The position numbers and the translations under genes were made by a program. Under the pieces are notes generated by a model, which saw only the letters and a program-made list of their open reading frames with translations, was not told the origin of the DNA and did no database searches. This document shows positions 8,698 to 17,972 of a stretch of 32,210 bases of DNA, one piece after another. The stretch spans positions 1 through 32,210 of the forward strand of contig JAJDUT010000137.1 in the NCBI GenBank assembly GCA_022826515.1, written 5' to 3'. Every line of letters starts with the position of its first letter. The stretch's first letter is position 1. This DNA comes from Candidatus Latescibacterota bacterium (GTDB lineage: Bacteria; Latescibacterota; UBA2968; UBA8231).

Positions 8698-9177
8698 ATG
8701 AGCAAAACACACGTCCAAACCACGATCAATGGGGAGCCGACCGAGTTTCTCTGCGAGCCGCGCCAAAGCCTGCTCGAAGTATTGCGCGAGACGCTCGGCT
8801 TCACCGGCACCAAGGAAGGCTGCAACGACGGCAACTGCGGCGCGTGTTCCATCGCCGTTGACGGCGTCCTCGTCGATTCTTGTCTGATGCTGGCTGTCGA
8901 AGCTGATGGCAAGGAAATCGGCACGGTCGAGGGCCTTGCCAGCCCGGATAGCCTGCACCCGGTGCAGCAGAAGTTTCTCGAACACGCTGCGCTGCAATGC
9001 GGCATCTGCACCCCGGGCTTTTTGGTGGCTTCCAAAGCTCTACTCGACCACAACCCCAACCCTTCCGAGCACGAAGTGCGGCACTGGCTGGCCGGCAACT
9101 TGTGCCGCTGCACGGGCTACGACAAGATCGTCCGCGCTGTCCTCGACGCCGCTGAAGAAGTGCGCCAAAGCGCCTGA
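8698..9177 (+). CDS. Xanthine dehydrogenase family, [2Fe-2S] subunit
   Basis: A 159-residue small subunit (CoxS/HcrC/XdhC type) with both expected clusters. The plant-ferredoxin-type cluster is bound by C42, C47, C50 and C62 (GCNDGNCGACSI). The second, molybdenum-proximal cluster is bound by C101, C104, C136 and C138 (CGICTPGF and LCRCTGY). All eight cysteines are present, so it should carry electrons from the Mo site to the FAD subunit. The length is typical. It lies 84 bases after the FAD subunit, and the Mo-subunit gene begins 20 bases after its stop. Confidence 0.95.
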   Translation: MSKTHVQTTINGEPTEFLCEPRQSLLEVLRETLGFTGTKEGCNDGNCGACSIAVDGVLVDSCLMLAVEADGKEIGTVEGLASPDSLHPVQQKFLEHAALQCGICTPGFLVASKALLDHNPNPSEHEVRHWLAGNLCRCTGYDKIVRAVLDAAEEVRQSA

Positions 9178-9197
9178 ACCCAACGAGGAGGAACGCC

Positions 9198-11480
9198 ATG
9201 CCTGCCAACAATGGCTACAAAGTCATCGGTACCCGTCCCATCCGCCACGACGGCGTTGACAAGGTCACTGGGCGCGCCATTTACGGCGCCGACACCCAGT
9301 TGGCCGGCTTGCTCTACGGACAGGTCCTGCGCTCGCCCCACGCCCATGCGCGCATCAAGTCCATAGACACGTCTAAAGCCTTGGCCCTGCCTGGGGTCAA
9401 GGCCGTCCTCACGGGCGCTGATCTGCCCGATGCCGGCGACCAAATGGTCGATCTCGGCGAAGGCCCCGCTCGGCTCAAGTACCTGCGCGACAACGTGCTG
9501 GCCACGGATAAGGCCCTGTACAGCGGGCATCCCGTCGCCGCGGTTGCCGCCACTAGCGTCCACATTGCCGAAGAAGCCCTCGACCTGATCGAAGTCGAGT
9601 ACGAGGGACTAGAGGCCGTGCTCGATGTGCGCGAGGCTATGCAGGAGGGTGCGCCCCAGCTCCACGACGACATGACTACCCAAGAGTTTGGGGAAGACAC
9701 CGGCCGCACGAGCAACCTCGCCACCCACTTTGAGCACCGGCTCGGCGACCCGGACAGGGCCTTTGCCGAGGCCGACGTGGTCGTGGAGCGCGAGTTTCAG
9801 ACCGCGACCGTGCATCAAGGGTACATCGAGCCGCACAACGCCACGGCGAGCTGGAACGCCGATGGCCAACTGACGGTCTGGACTAGCACCCAAGGGTCGT
9901 TCACCGCACGCGCCCAACTTGGCGCGGTCTTGGACATGCCCATTTCCAGGATCAAGGTCGTGCCCCAGGAAATTGGCGGCGGCTTTGGCGGCAAAATCCC
10001 GGTTTACTTGGAGCCGGTCGCCGCCCTGCTCTCCAAGGCGAGCGGCCAGCCCGTCAAAATGATTATGACCCGGCCAGCCGTCTTTGAGAGCACCGGCCCG
10101 ACGCCTGGGTCGTACATCAAGATCAAGATGGGTGCTGACAACAGCGGCAAGATCGTGGCCGCCGACGCCTATATCGCCTTTGAGTCCGGGGCGTATCCCG
10201 GCGGTTTGGTCGGCGCAGCCGCGATGTGCGTGTTCTCGTGTTACGACATTCCCAATGGCCGGATCGACTGCTATGACGTAGTGGTCAACAAGCCGCGGAG
10301 TTTTGCGTATCGCGCCCCCGGTTCGACGCAGGTAGCCTTCGCCACCGAGCACGTGGTCGATTTGCTGGCTGCGGAATTGGGGATGGAGCCGCTGGAGATC
10401 CGGCTCAAGAACAACGCGACGACCGGCACCCGGCGCATTGACGGGGTGGTGTACCCGAAGATGGGCTGCAAAGAAGTGTTGGAAGCCATCCGCGACTCGG
10501 AGCACTACCAGAGTCCAGTGCCCGCTGGTCCCAACGGAGGGCGCGGCATCTCGGTTGGCTATTGGTTCAATGTCGGGCTCAAGTCCTCCTGCACGGCCAG
10601 CGTCAACGCAGACGGCACGGTCAGCTTAGTCGAGGGTTCGACCGACATCGGCGGCACGCGCACATCGGTCGCCATGCAGTTTGCCGAGACCTTGGGCCTG
10701 CGGGCCGAAGACGTCAAACCGCAAGTGGCCGACACGGATTCGATTGGCCACACGGACGTAACCGGCGGCAGCCGCGTGACGTACGCCACTGGCTGGGCCG
10801 CGTACAAGGCCGCCCTCGACGTGCGGGACCAGCTCTGCGAGCGTGCGGCCCAACTCTGGGAGGTCGAAGCAGGCCAAGTCGAGTTTGACGACGGCGTCTT
10901 CCGTTCCGGCGATAACGAGCTGACCTTTAAGGAACTGGCTGGCCGACTCGAAGAGACCGGCGGCCCGGTCATTGGCCGCGCTACCGTGGATCCGGACTCG
11001 GGCGTCGGCGGCTCCTTTGCAGCCAATATCGCCGATGTCGAGGTCGATCCCGAGACCGGCAAGGTCGAGATTGTGCGCTTTACGGTCATCCAAGACGCTG
11101 GCCGGGCGATTCACCCGGCGTACGTCGAGGGCCAGATGCAAGGCGGCTCAGTGCAAGGCATTGGTTGGGCGCTCAACGAGGAGTACTTCTACAGTGGCGA
11201 CGGCCACCTCGACAACTCCAGCTTTCTCGACTACCGGATCCCGACCAGCCTCGACCTGCCGATGATTGAGACCATCATCGTCGAGGTTCCCAACCCGGGC
11301 CATCCCTATGGCGTGCGCGGCGTCGGCGAAGCCAACATCGCCCCGCCGCCCGCGGCCATTGCCGCGGCCATTGAGGCTGCCGTTGGTGTGCGGCCGCAGG
11401 AACTGCCCATGAAGCCCGACCGCATTGTCGCTGCGTTGCAGGCGCACGAGGAACGGGCCGCTCAGGCTGCTGGCGGTTAG
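9198..11480 (+). CDS. Xanthine dehydrogenase family, molybdopterin-binding subunit
   Basis: A 760-residue large subunit holding the molybdenum cofactor. Family landmarks are GGGFGGK, AYRAPGSTQ, QDAGRAIHPAYVEGQMQGG and the C-terminal GVRGVGEANIAPPP, in which E711 is the expected catalytic base. The active-site loop is AYRAPGS and not AYRCSFR, so this is not a form I carbon monoxide dehydrogenase. Hydroxylation of an N-heterocycle, aldehyde or acyl-CoA substrate is possible and the substrate is unknown. GAGGAGG lies just before the ATG. The MoaD-like gene follows after six bases. No dedicated XdhC-type maturation factor or other Mo-cofactor gene is present in the window. Confidence 0.94.
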   Translation: MPANNGYKVIGTRPIRHDGVDKVTGRAIYGADTQLAGLLYGQVLRSPHAHARIKSIDTSKALALPGVKAVLTGADLPDAGDQMVDLGEGPARLKYLRDNVLATDKALYSGHPVAAVAATSVHIAEEALDLIEVEYEGLEAVLDVREAMQEGAPQLHDDMTTQEFGEDTGRTSNLATHFEHRLGDPDRAFAEADVVVEREFQTATVHQGYIEPHNATASWNADGQLTVWTSTQGSFTARAQLGAVLDMPISRIKVVPQEIGGGFGGKIPVYLEPVAALLSKASGQPVKMIMTRPAVFESTGPTPGSYIKIKMGADNSGKIVAADAYIAFESGAYPGGLVGAAAMCVFSCYDIPNGRIDCYDVVVNKPRSFAYRAPGSTQVAFATEHVVDLLAAELGMEPLEIRLKNNATTGTRRIDGVVYPKMGCKEVLEAIRDSEHYQSPVPAGPNGGRGISVGYWFNVGLKSSCTASVNADGTVSLVEGSTDIGGTRTSVAMQFAETLGLRAEDVKPQVADTDSIGHTDVTGGSRVTYATGWAAYKAALDVRDQLCERAAQLWEVEAGQVEFDDGVFRSGDNELTFKELAGRLEETGGPVIGRATVDPDSGVGGSFAANIADVEVDPETGKVEIVRFTVIQDAGRAIHPAYVEGQMQGGSVQGIGWALNEEYFYSGDGHLDNSSFLDYRIPTSLDLPMIETIIVEVPNPGHPYGVRGVGEANIAPPPAAIAAAIEAAVGVRPQELPMKPDRIVAALQAHEERAAQAAGG

Positions 11481-11486
11481 CCTACC

Positions 11487-11756
11487 ATGCCCGTAGCTTG
11501 GATTCCATCGCTGATGCAGAAGCTGACTGCTGGCCAACAGCAAGTAGAGGTAGAGGGCGCGACCGTGCGCGAGGTCGTTGCCGCGCTCGACGCTCGCTAC
11601 CCTGGCTTCAAGGAGCGGGTTCTCGATGGCGATCGCATCAAGACCGAGATTGCCGTGGCAGTGGATGGCGAAGTGGTCGCGGCCGGGCTGCGGGCCAAGG
11701 TGGGGCCGCAAAGCGAGGTCCACTTCCTGCCGGCTATATCGGGGGGCGCGAGTTAG
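11487..11756 (+). CDS. MoaD/ThiS-family sulfur-carrier-like protein with a GGAS tail
   Basis: An 89-residue ubiquitin-like protein: VEVEGATVREVVAALDARYPGF, then an AVAVDGEVV strand, then SEVHFLPAISGGAS. The beta-grasp pattern and the LPAISGG ending match MoaD/ThiS carriers, whose C-terminal Gly-Gly is charged as a thiocarboxylate. Here two residues (Ala-Ser) follow the Gly-Gly, so either they are trimmed first or the protein is not a classical carrier. It lies six bases after the Mo-hydroxylase large subunit, suggesting a role in cofactor sulfur supply for that enzyme. Gene order is the only evidence for that pairing. Confidence 0.85.
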   Translation: MPVAWIPSLMQKLTAGQQQVEVEGATVREVVAALDARYPGFKERVLDGDRIKTEIAVAVDGEVVAAGLRAKVGPQSEVHFLPAISGGAS

Positions 11757-11778
11757 TCAGCCGCAACGGATGCAACAC

Positions 11779-11821
11779 AAAGGGCCGGTACTCCAACAAG
11801 AGTACCGGCCCTTTCTTCTTT
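11779..11821 (+). terminator. Strong hairpin terminator between convergent operons
   Basis: A perfect 15-bp stem (AAAGGGCCGGTACTC, 11779-11793, with 11800-11814) closes a six-base CAACAA loop and runs into a T-rich stretch (CTTTCTTCTTTC). It lies between the + strand hydroxylase operon and the - strand dut end at 11841. Its T-tract suits the + strand. On the - strand the following bases (TTTGTGTTG) are a weaker tract. Confidence 0.85.
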
Positions 11822-11840
11822 CACCCTCTTTGGGACGGTT

Positions 11841-12281
11841 TCAGCGCCTTCCCGTCGAGCCAAAGCCGCCGCTGCCGCGCTCGGTTTCAGCTAGCGTCTC
11901 GACCTCGATCCACTCGCCGCGCGTCACCGGCGCGAAAATGAGCTGGGCGATGCGCTCACCCGGGTCGATGGGCTGGTCCTCAGCCGAAAGGTTGACCATG
12001 ATGACGCCGACTTCGCCTCGGTAGTCGGCGTCGATCGTGCCCGGGGCATTGAGCAGCGTTAGGCCGCGCTTGAGAGCCAAGCCACTGCGCGGCCTGACCT
12101 GTGCCTCGTGGCCTGGGGGGATTTCGACGAACAGGCCCGTGGGGATGAGGCCGCGCTCGCCGGGTGCTAATACCACTGCCTCTGATAGCGCCGCACGCAA
12201 GTCGAGGCCGGCGCTGTGCTCTGTTTCATACGTGGGCAGCGGTTGGTCTCCCTTGTTGATCACCTTTACTTGAATAGTCAT
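11841..12281 (-). CDS. dut: dUTP diphosphatase (dUTPase)
   Basis: A 146-residue trimeric dUTPase that hydrolyses dUTP to dUMP and pyrophosphate, keeping uracil out of DNA and supplying dUMP. All five motifs are present in order: AGLDLRA (24-30), RPRSGLA (63-69), [10 protein letters not shown] (81-90, with the catalytic aspartate region), GERIAQLIF (108-116) and the C-terminal [10 protein letters not shown] (135-144). The length is standard. Its ATG overlaps the stop of the chain-length gene as ATGA, so translation is probably coupled. It is the last gene of the - strand run. Its metabolic role is unrelated to the export genes ahead of it. Confidence 0.97.
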   Translation of the reverse strand: MTIQVKVINKGDQPLPTYETEHSAGLDLRAALSEAVVLAPGERGLIPTGLFVEIPPGHEAQVRPRSGLALKRGLTLLNAPGTIDADYRGEVGVIMVNLSAEDQPIDPGERIAQLIFAPVTRGEWIEVETLAETERGSGGFGSTGRR

Positions 12282-13480
12282 AGAACTTCAGGCGTCGTCT
12301 CGTGCCGCTCGCGCCAGCGCTGTTGCAGGTCTCGCATGTACACCGCCCCCAGCACATAGGAGACTGAGGCGATGAGGCTGAGGAGGCCGGCGAGAAATAC
12401 GATCAGCATGCGCTGGGGCTTGGCCTTGATTTCGGGCGGCGTGGCCGGGTCGAGTATCTGCACGGTCGAAGTGGCGTCCTTGGCCTCGATCAGAGTCTGG
12501 GCTTCCTGTTGCAACAGAACCAGCAACAGGGACGTCTGCACGAGTACATCCTTTTCGAGGTTTGTGTACTCTTGGGCCACGCCCGGGATCTGCTTCAGCG
12601 GCAGGAAGAGGTTTTCTTCCAGCTTCAGTTGAAGCGATTTGTTTTCCGGCATGGTGTTGTCGGTGGGCTTGCTGCCGTCGCTCAAGAAAGCCATGGTCCC
12701 CTGACGCAGTAGGATTTCGCGCTCAAGCTGTTTGACCTTATCGTGATTGGGACCTAGCCCCGATAGAATGAGCCGTTGACGCTCAATTTCGAGCTCCATT
12801 ACGGCGGTCCGCATCGAGGTCGCAGTCAGGATCACGGCGCGGGCTTGGTCGTCGATCGAGATGGCGTTGTGCTCGGACTGGAACTCCACCAGCCGCTTCA
12901 TCTTGTCATCGAGCCTTTTATCTTCTTCTTGCAAAACCCCGCGGATAAAGTCCAAGCGGTCGGAGGCCGTCTTGTGCGCGAATCGCTTGTTGGTACTATC
13001 GAGCAGGACGATGTAGTAATTGGCCATGTCCGCGGCCATTTGCGGGTCTTTGTCTAGAACGGAGACGCCAAGCATGCCCTCTTCGGTCATGGCGGCCGTG
13101 GTATTGTCGGCGAGGGTTTCAAGCGCGTCAGTCAGGGTGCGGGACTCGTAGCGCTGCATCAAGCCGAATTTCTCGACCATCCGCCGCCGCGCCGTCACGC
13201 TCTTGATGGTGGCGAGAGAAATGTCAGATGGCGTGCCCCTCTCCCCGAGGCGCAAGGCGGGTATGGGTAAGGACGAGAGCATGCTAGAAAAACCAAAACT
13301 CTCCTTCTTCTCGCGGGGGGGCAGAATTTGCACGGTGGCCTCGTATTCCTTTGGCAAGAGGAAGCTGAGGCCACCGGCCAAGACGCAGATGGCCAAGGTG
13401 CCGCCGATGATCAGCCATCGGCCCGCGTGTAGTGCCGTTAGCAGATCGATGATGTCGATTTCTTTTTTTTGGGTATTCAT
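12278..13480 (-). CDS. Wzz/GumC-type polysaccharide chain-length determinant protein
   Basis: A 400-residue inner-membrane protein of the polysaccharide co-polymerase family. It has an N-terminal membrane helix at about 22-42 after the short segment [13 protein letters not shown], a long periplasmic coiled-coil region, and a C-terminal helix at about 367-388 ([21 protein letters not shown]). [11 protein letters not shown] just before the last helix is the usual proline-rich motif. There is no attached tyrosine kinase domain. AAGGAGC precedes the ATG. It follows the Wza-like exporter by 26 bases and should set polymer length or link polymerase to exporter. The flippase, polymerase and initiating transferase are not in the window. 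Confidence 0.9.
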   Translation of the reverse strand: MNTQKKEIDIIDLLTALHAGRWLIIGGTLAICVLAGGLSFLLPKEYEATVQILPPREKKESFGFSSMLSSLPIPALRLGERGTPSDISLATIKSVTARRRMVEKFGLMQRYESRTLTDALETLADNTTAAMTEEGMLGVSVLDKDPQMAADMANYYIVLLDSTNKRFAHKTASDRLDFIRGVLQEEDKRLDDKMKRLVEFQSEHNAISIDDQARAVILTATSMRTAVMELEIERQRLILSGLGPNHDKVKQLEREILLRQGTMAFLSDGSKPTDNTMPENKSLQLKLEENLFLPLKQIPGVAQEYTNLEKDVLVQTSLLLVLLQQEAQTLIEAKDATSTVQILDPATPPEIKAKPQRMLIVFLAGLLSLIASVSYVLGAVYMRDLQQRWRERHETTPEVL

Positions 13481-13506
13481 TAAGAGTGCTCCTTGGGATT
13501 CTTATG

Positions 13507-15252
13507 CTAGAAAAAAGCCCCCCTCAACAAGGCCGCGAGGGTCAGGATATTGAAGACGGTGGGAATAGTCTCTTGGGTGAGTGCCCAGTAATCGATGCGC
13601 TCCTTCTGGGGCACCCATATTTCGTCGCCGACCTCGACTAGCAGGTTGTCTTTGAGTTTCTCGCGGACGCCCGTGCGCGCTCGGACTAGGCGGGCATGGC
13701 GTCTGTCAGCGTCGTACAAGTACCCGCCGGCCTTGGTTATGTAGTAGCGCACTTTGCGGCCTGGCTCGTAGTCGATCAGCCCGGCTCGCTGCACTTGACC
13801 ACTGACGTTGATGGTGTGCCGCTGCATGGGGAAAAAGATCACATCGCCGTCGGCGAGCAAGATGTTTTGCCCCTCGTCGCCATCCACAAACAACCGCTCG
13901 AAATCGACTGCGATTCGCCCCTTTTCTTCGCGGGTTTTGGTCTTGAGATAAGCCCGATCCTCAATGTTCATGTCGGTGAGGCCCGCTATCTCGCTCTGTC
14001 TCTTTAGCTGCTCTAGCTGCGGGTCTTTCTCGGCCCGGACCTTGGTGCGGATTACTCGGGCACCGATGAGCGACGCCTCATCGGTTAGGCCGCCGGCCGC
14101 GGCCACCACGTCCTTGATGCGGGTAACGCCGGGTTCGATGCGGTAGCGGCCTTGGAACCTGACCTCGCCAGAGATCACGACCGTGTACGTGGACTGCCAC
14201 AGCGATTGTGCGCGGATAAAGATCGCGTCGTTGGGGCGCAGCTCAATGTGGCGGATGGTCTCGTAGTCCAGTTCCTCCAGCGTCTCTTTGGCGCTGCCTA
14301 GCTCAATGACTTCGGCCTGCTCGGTTCCTTCCTGAAAGCGCCAGAGTTCGGCGCTGATCAGCGGTTTGGAGCGGTTCAAGCCCTTGGCCAATGTCACGAG
14401 GTCGCCGAGGGTATCCCCGGGTAGGAACTCGTATTCGCCCTCTTTATTGACCGCGCCGAAGATGGACACCGAATGCTTGCGAAACGAGACGTGGACCATG
14501 TCGCCCATGCGCACGTAGGGGTTATGCGCGAGGTCGCCGGTGGCGAGGAACATGTCGAGATCCACGCGCTCGCTGGTGCCGTCGCGGTGGATTAGTTGGA
14601 TGGAGCGCCGACCTGTGTTGCTGTTCGTGGGTCCACCGGCATCTTGATCCGGCAACGCGACCCGTTGCAATTGGCCCTCAAAGCCGCCAGCCTGTTTGAT
14701 TATATCTAAAACCCGCGTAGTCGGATGGATAGTGAAGCTGCCCTCGTTCAGCACTGCGCCGGTGACGTACGCGGTGAAGAAGCGCATACTCACGAGGGAG
14801 ATGCTGATGCCCACGTTAGGATATTTGTTTTGGACTGCGGTCGAGAGGCGCTCTTTGGCCGCGGTCAGCGATAGGCCCGAAATGTGAAACGAGCCGACGG
14901 TGGGGATGATGACATTGCCCTCTGGATTGACCTGCAAGGTGTAGGGCTGGTCAAATTCGCCCCAGATGTAAAGCTGAAGTACGTCGTTAGGGCCGACGAT
15001 GTACGTGTCTGGGTCTATATCGCGATCCTGACCGATGCGCGTCTTATCCGCGCTTAAGCTGCCGGGCAGGCGCGCCTTATCGGAGATCACATCCTGGTTT
15101 AGGTCCGGTAGGTCGGACGCGGAAATGGCCTGTTGTCTGACTTCTTCGCCCCGTACCAGACTTTCCAAGCTGCCTAGGCCTTGGGCGCTCGCTGGCCTTG
15201 CTATCCCGCAAAAGATGAGGGCGAAAGCAAGGACAAAAATGCTCGTTGGCAT
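13507..15252 (-). CDS. Wza-type polysaccharide export protein with SLBB domains
   Basis: About 581 residues. The frame reaches 15294, but the ATG at 15252 has GGAGG five bases upstream and begins a signal peptide (MPTSIFVLAFALIFCGIARPASA), so I start there. The poly-export domain opens with YIVGPNDVLQLYIWGEFDQ and VNPEGNVIIPTVGSFHISG. Several SLBB-type segments follow (VTGAVLNEGSFTIHPTTRVLDIIKQAGG, ISGEVRFQGRYRIEPG...AAGGL, VSGQVQRAGLIDYEPG). The exit-pore end is probably the short hydrophobic C-terminus. No lipobox cysteine is evident, so it may not be a lipoprotein as E. coli Wza is. It forms the outer-membrane channel for capsule or exopolysaccharide together with the Wzz-like gene behind it. 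Confidence 0.92.
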   Translation of the reverse strand: MPTSIFVLAFALIFCGIARPASAQGLGSLESLVRGEEVRQQAISASDLPDLNQDVISDKARLPGSLSADKTRIGQDRDIDPDTYIVGPNDVLQLYIWGEFDQPYTLQVNPEGNVIIPTVGSFHISGLSLTAAKERLSTAVQNKYPNVGISISLVSMRFFTAYVTGAVLNEGSFTIHPTTRVLDIIKQAGGFEGQLQRVALPDQDAGGPTNSNTGRRSIQLIHRDGTSERVDLDMFLATGDLAHNPYVRMGDMVHVSFRKHSVSIFGAVNKEGEYEFLPGDTLGDLVTLAKGLNRSKPLISAELWRFQEGTEQAEVIELGSAKETLEELDYETIRHIELRPNDAIFIRAQSLWQSTYTVVISGEVRFQGRYRIEPGVTRIKDVVAAAGGLTDEASLIGARVIRTKVRAEKDPQLEQLKRQSEIAGLTDMNIEDRAYLKTKTREEKGRIAVDFERLFVDGDEGQNILLADGDVIFFPMQRHTINVSGQVQRAGLIDYEPGRKVRYYITKAGGYLYDADRRHARLVRARTGVREKLKDNLLVEVGDEIWVPQKERIDYWALTQETIPTVFNILTLAALLRGAFF

Positions 15253-15307
15253 GGTTCCTCCTGTTTGCCTAATTGCGCTAATAGTATTTCCCATAATGTC
15301 GATGTTT

Positions 15308-16057
15308 TCACCGCAGCTTGCCCAAATAGCGCACCCAATTGGCTGCGGCCTCCTCCTCGGTGAACCCGATGAGTTCAGCTAGTTTGTCGGCGACGGCTGC
15401 CACCCGCGCTGGATGGCCGGCAGACCCGCCGATGGGCACGGGTGCGTCCGTCTCCAACAGCAGCAACTCGCGGTCGATTTCTGCGACCACGGCTTGGGTC
15501 TGCGGATCGCACAGGACGGATGGGCCGACGGACACGTAGATCCGCTCCGCACGGCAAATTCGCACGAGTTTTTTGGATTGGGTGAACCAGTGTAGCTGGG
15601 CGTTGAGCTTAGTGCGGCGGCGAAATTCCACGGCCCGCTCCAAGGTCTGCCGCTGGGCGCGACGCGAGTGCAGGTTGATCGGCTTGCCGCACTGTGCCGC
15701 GAGGTCGAGTTGCTGAGCGAGGACGTCTTGCTGTTGGGCCTGCTGATCTGGGCTGGTCGCCCATTTGTAGTCGAGGCCGACCTCGCCGAGGACATCGGCC
15801 TCGGGCAGATGCGCCGCCAGATAGGCGAGCGCGTCCGCGAGCTCTGCGTCTGTGGCTTGGGTGATCCATGCGGGATGCAAGCCCAGCCCGGCTAGCACTT
15901 GGTCCGGGTGCCGCCGCTTGAGCGCGAGTACTGCTCTCATTGACTCAGCACTCTCGCTAACGGCGACGACCTGCCTCACCCCGGCTTGGGCGGCTGCCGC
16001 TAGTACGGCATCGGCATCGGCGAATTGATCGAGATGGCAGTGGCTATCGACGAGCAT
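15308..16057 (-). CDS. TatD-family metal-dependent hydrolase (deoxyribonuclease-like)
   Basis: A 249-residue TIM-barrel amidohydrolase relative. Metal ligands are visible: H6 and H8 (SHCHLD), E92 (GEVGLDY), H130 (INLHSR), H156 (LHWF) and D204 (LLETDAP), and GLGLHP is present at 58-62. The family is linked to 3'-5' exonuclease activity and DNA quality control, though many members remain unassigned. The ATG follows the argC stop directly (TAGATG), so translation is probably coupled. The spacing to the next gene, wza, widens to 55 bases. There is no export signal. Confidence 0.9.
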   Translation of the reverse strand: MLVDSHCHLDQFADADAVLAAAAQAGVRQVVAVSESAESMRAVLALKRRHPDQVLAGLGLHPAWITQATDAELADALAYLAAHLPEADVLGEVGLDYKWATSPDQQAQQQDVLAQQLDLAAQCGKPINLHSRRAQRQTLERAVEFRRRTKLNAQLHWFTQSKKLVRICRAERIYVSVGPSVLCDPQTQAVVAEIDRELLLLETDAPVPIGGSAGHPARVAAVADKLAELIGFTEEEAAANWVRYLGKLR

Positions 16058-17005
16058 CTAGACCAGCCCTGCGGTCTCGTCGCAGCCGAGCATCAGATTG
16101 AGGCACTGCACGGCATTGCCCGACGCTCCTTTGCCGAGGTTGTCGAGCCGCCCGACTAAAATCAATCCTCGCTCGGGGTCGCCCCAGACCGATAGCTCGA
16201 CGAAGTTGGTGTGGCTCAATCCCGTTAGGTCGAGGAATTTGTCGTCGCGCAGTACAGCGGCTTGGGGAGATACCACCTTCACAAAGGGACAGTCCGCGTA
16301 GTACTCGCGCCAGACCTCGTACACTACTTCGCGATTGACGTGGGGACGGGCGAAAAATTCTGTGGGCACCGGCGTGCTTACTACCATGCCGCAGAACGAA
16401 TGATCGACGGACGGCACAAAGAGCGGCTGCTTTTCGCACCCGCTGAATTTCCAGATCTCGGGCAAGTGCTTGTGCGCGCCGTCGAGGCCGTACAGGCAGA
16501 AAGGCTTGTGCTCGCCTTCTCCCTCGTATTCGGCGATCATTGAGCGCCCCCCGCCGGAATAGCCGGACACTGCGTTGATGGCCAGCGGCGCGGTGGGCCG
16601 GAGTAGCCCCTGCGCGATGAGGGGCCGCACGGCGAGGATGAAGCCGACGGGATAACAACCGCAATTGGCGACTTTGTGCGCGCGGCGAATTTGTTCTTTG
16701 TGCCCGGGTGAAATCTCGGGCAGCCCATAGACCCATTCGGAATGGACTCGGCGCGCCGTGCTGGTGTCGATGACCTTGGTCTGCGGGTTTTCGAGCAGGT
16801 CGAGAGCCTCGGCTGCCGCGTCGTCGGGCAGGCAGAGCACGCACAAGTCCGCGTGGTTGAGAAACTCGGCCCGCGCGCGCTGGTCCCGGCGATGTTCCGG
16901 TGGAATGAGCAGCACCTCCACATCCTCGCGCTCGGCTAGCATCTGGCGAATGCGCAGTCCGGTCGTCCCCTCTTGACCGTCTATGTAAACCGCAGGTTTT
17001 TTCAT
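16058..17005 (-). CDS. argC: N-acetyl-gamma-glutamyl-phosphate reductase, type 2
   Basis: About 315 residues, the length of the shorter type 2 reductases, which convert N-acetylglutamyl phosphate to the semialdehyde in arginine synthesis using NADPH. Seen are the N-terminal dinucleotide-binding stretch YIDGQEGTTGLRI, the catalytic cysteine region ANCGCYP at about 114-119, AVSGYSGGGRSMIAEYE, and GKGASGNAVQCLNLMLG near the C-terminus. The frame also allows a TTG two codons earlier (17011), and I prefer the ATG at 17005. It begins six bases after the glycosyltransferase stop. No other arginine gene is nearby, so its place in this operon is unexplained. Confidence 0.92.
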   Translation of the reverse strand: MKKPAVYIDGQEGTTGLRIRQMLAEREDVEVLLIPPEHRRDQRARAEFLNHADLCVLCLPDDAAAEALDLLENPQTKVIDTSTARRVHSEWVYGLPEISPGHKEQIRRAHKVANCGCYPVGFILAVRPLIAQGLLRPTAPLAINAVSGYSGGGRSMIAEYEGEGEHKPFCLYGLDGAHKHLPEIWKFSGCEKQPLFVPSVDHSFCGMVVSTPVPTEFFARPHVNREVVYEVWREYYADCPFVKVVSPQAAVLRDDKFLDLTGLSHTNFVELSVWGDPERGLILVGRLDNLGKGASGNAVQCLNLMLGCDETAGLV

Positions 17006-17011
17006 GGGCAA

Positions 17012-17968
17012 TTATTTTTTATCCGCATCGCGCAATTCCAACTTCTTGACCCGCTGCAGCGCATCTTCGAGCAAGTCCCTGTTGGTGGCGATCAGATCGG
17101 CGATGACGCCGGTGAGAAACATCTGAAACCCGGCCAACAGCAGGATCGCCGCCAAGATAAGCGACTGCACGTGCAGCATCCCTTCGTCAGTAAAAAATAA
17201 GAAGTAGAGAAAGCGCACGCCGAGGCCAAAACCCGCGACAAAGGTCAAAATACCGCATAGGGAAAATATCTTGAGCGCGGCGTAGCGCGCGTAGGTGCGC
17301 AAACTGATCTCCCCAGACTTGAAGACGAACTTGCCAATGTTGGAAAAAAGGCGCGACTCGCGCGTCTTGGGGTTGGTGCGGATCGCGACAGAAGTCACGG
17401 CCAAGTTCCTGTATCCAGCTTCGATCACGTGCTCGGCCGTGTGGTCGAAATTGGTAAAGGTCGAAAGCTGGAGCGCGCACTCGCGGCTAAAGGCGCGAAA
17501 ACCGCTGGCCACATCCGGCACCTGTAGGCCGGCGAGGCGGCTAATTACCCGACTACCCAAGCTCTGTAGGTAGCGCTTGAGGGCGGAGAAGTGGGCAATG
17601 GCCTGCGTCTGCCGGTCGCCGATGACCATGTCGGCCTGACCGTCGAGGATGGGCGCGACTAACTTGTCGATATCGCCGCCGTAGTACTGGTTGTCGCCGT
17701 CAGTGTTGACGATGATGTCGGCTCCCAGCCGCAGGCACTCGTCAAAACCGGCCTTAAAGGCTTGGCCCAGCCCTCGGTTGCGCGGGAAGCGGATTACGTG
17801 ATCCGCGCCGCACTCGCGCGCCACTTCGCTGGTGAGGTCGCTGGAGCCGTCGTCGATGACCAAAATTTCGACTTGGTCAATGCCGGGCACTTGGCGCGGG
17901 ATGTCGCGGATTACAGCGGGCAGGGTCTGCTCTTCGTCAAAGCAGGGAATCTGCACGATCAACTTCAT
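17012..17968 (-). CDS. Family 2 glycosyltransferase with two C-terminal membrane helices
   Basis: A 318-residue enzyme of the dolichol-phosphate-mannose-synthase-like GT2 group. The GT-A domain has IPCFDEEQTLP, VIDDGSSDLT and the metal-binding NTDGDNQYYGGDI. The C-terminal part has two membrane segments at about 233-257 and 267-288 followed by a charged tail. Such enzymes transfer a sugar to a lipid carrier or envelope glycan at the inner membrane. It sits four bases after the flavin reductase stop. A repeated ATGAATGAATG at the junction offers several ATGs, of which only 17968 is in frame. With wza and wzz downstream, a part in surface polysaccharide synthesis is a reasonable inference. Confidence 0.92.
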   Translation of the reverse strand: MKLIVQIPCFDEEQTLPAVIRDIPRQVPGIDQVEILVIDDGSSDLTSEVARECGADHVIRFPRNRGLGQAFKAGFDECLRLGADIIVNTDGDNQYYGGDIDKLVAPILDGQADMVIGDRQTQAIAHFSALKRYLQSLGSRVISRLAGLQVPDVASGFRAFSRECALQLSTFTNFDHTAEHVIEAGYRNLAVTSVAIRTNPKTRESRLFSNIGKFVFKSGEISLRTYARYAALKIFSLCGILTFVAGFGLGVRFLYFLFFTDEGMLHVQSLILAAILLLAGFQMFLTGVIADLIATNRDLLEDALQRVKKLELRDADKK

Positions 17969-17972
17969 TCAT

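Noticed and set aside
9198..11480. Carbon monoxide dehydrogenase large subunit (coxL), given the medium-small-large cox-like gene order.
   Set aside because: The active-site loop reads AYRAPGS and lacks the AYRCSFR motif of form I CO dehydrogenase, so only the wider xanthine dehydrogenase family is supported.
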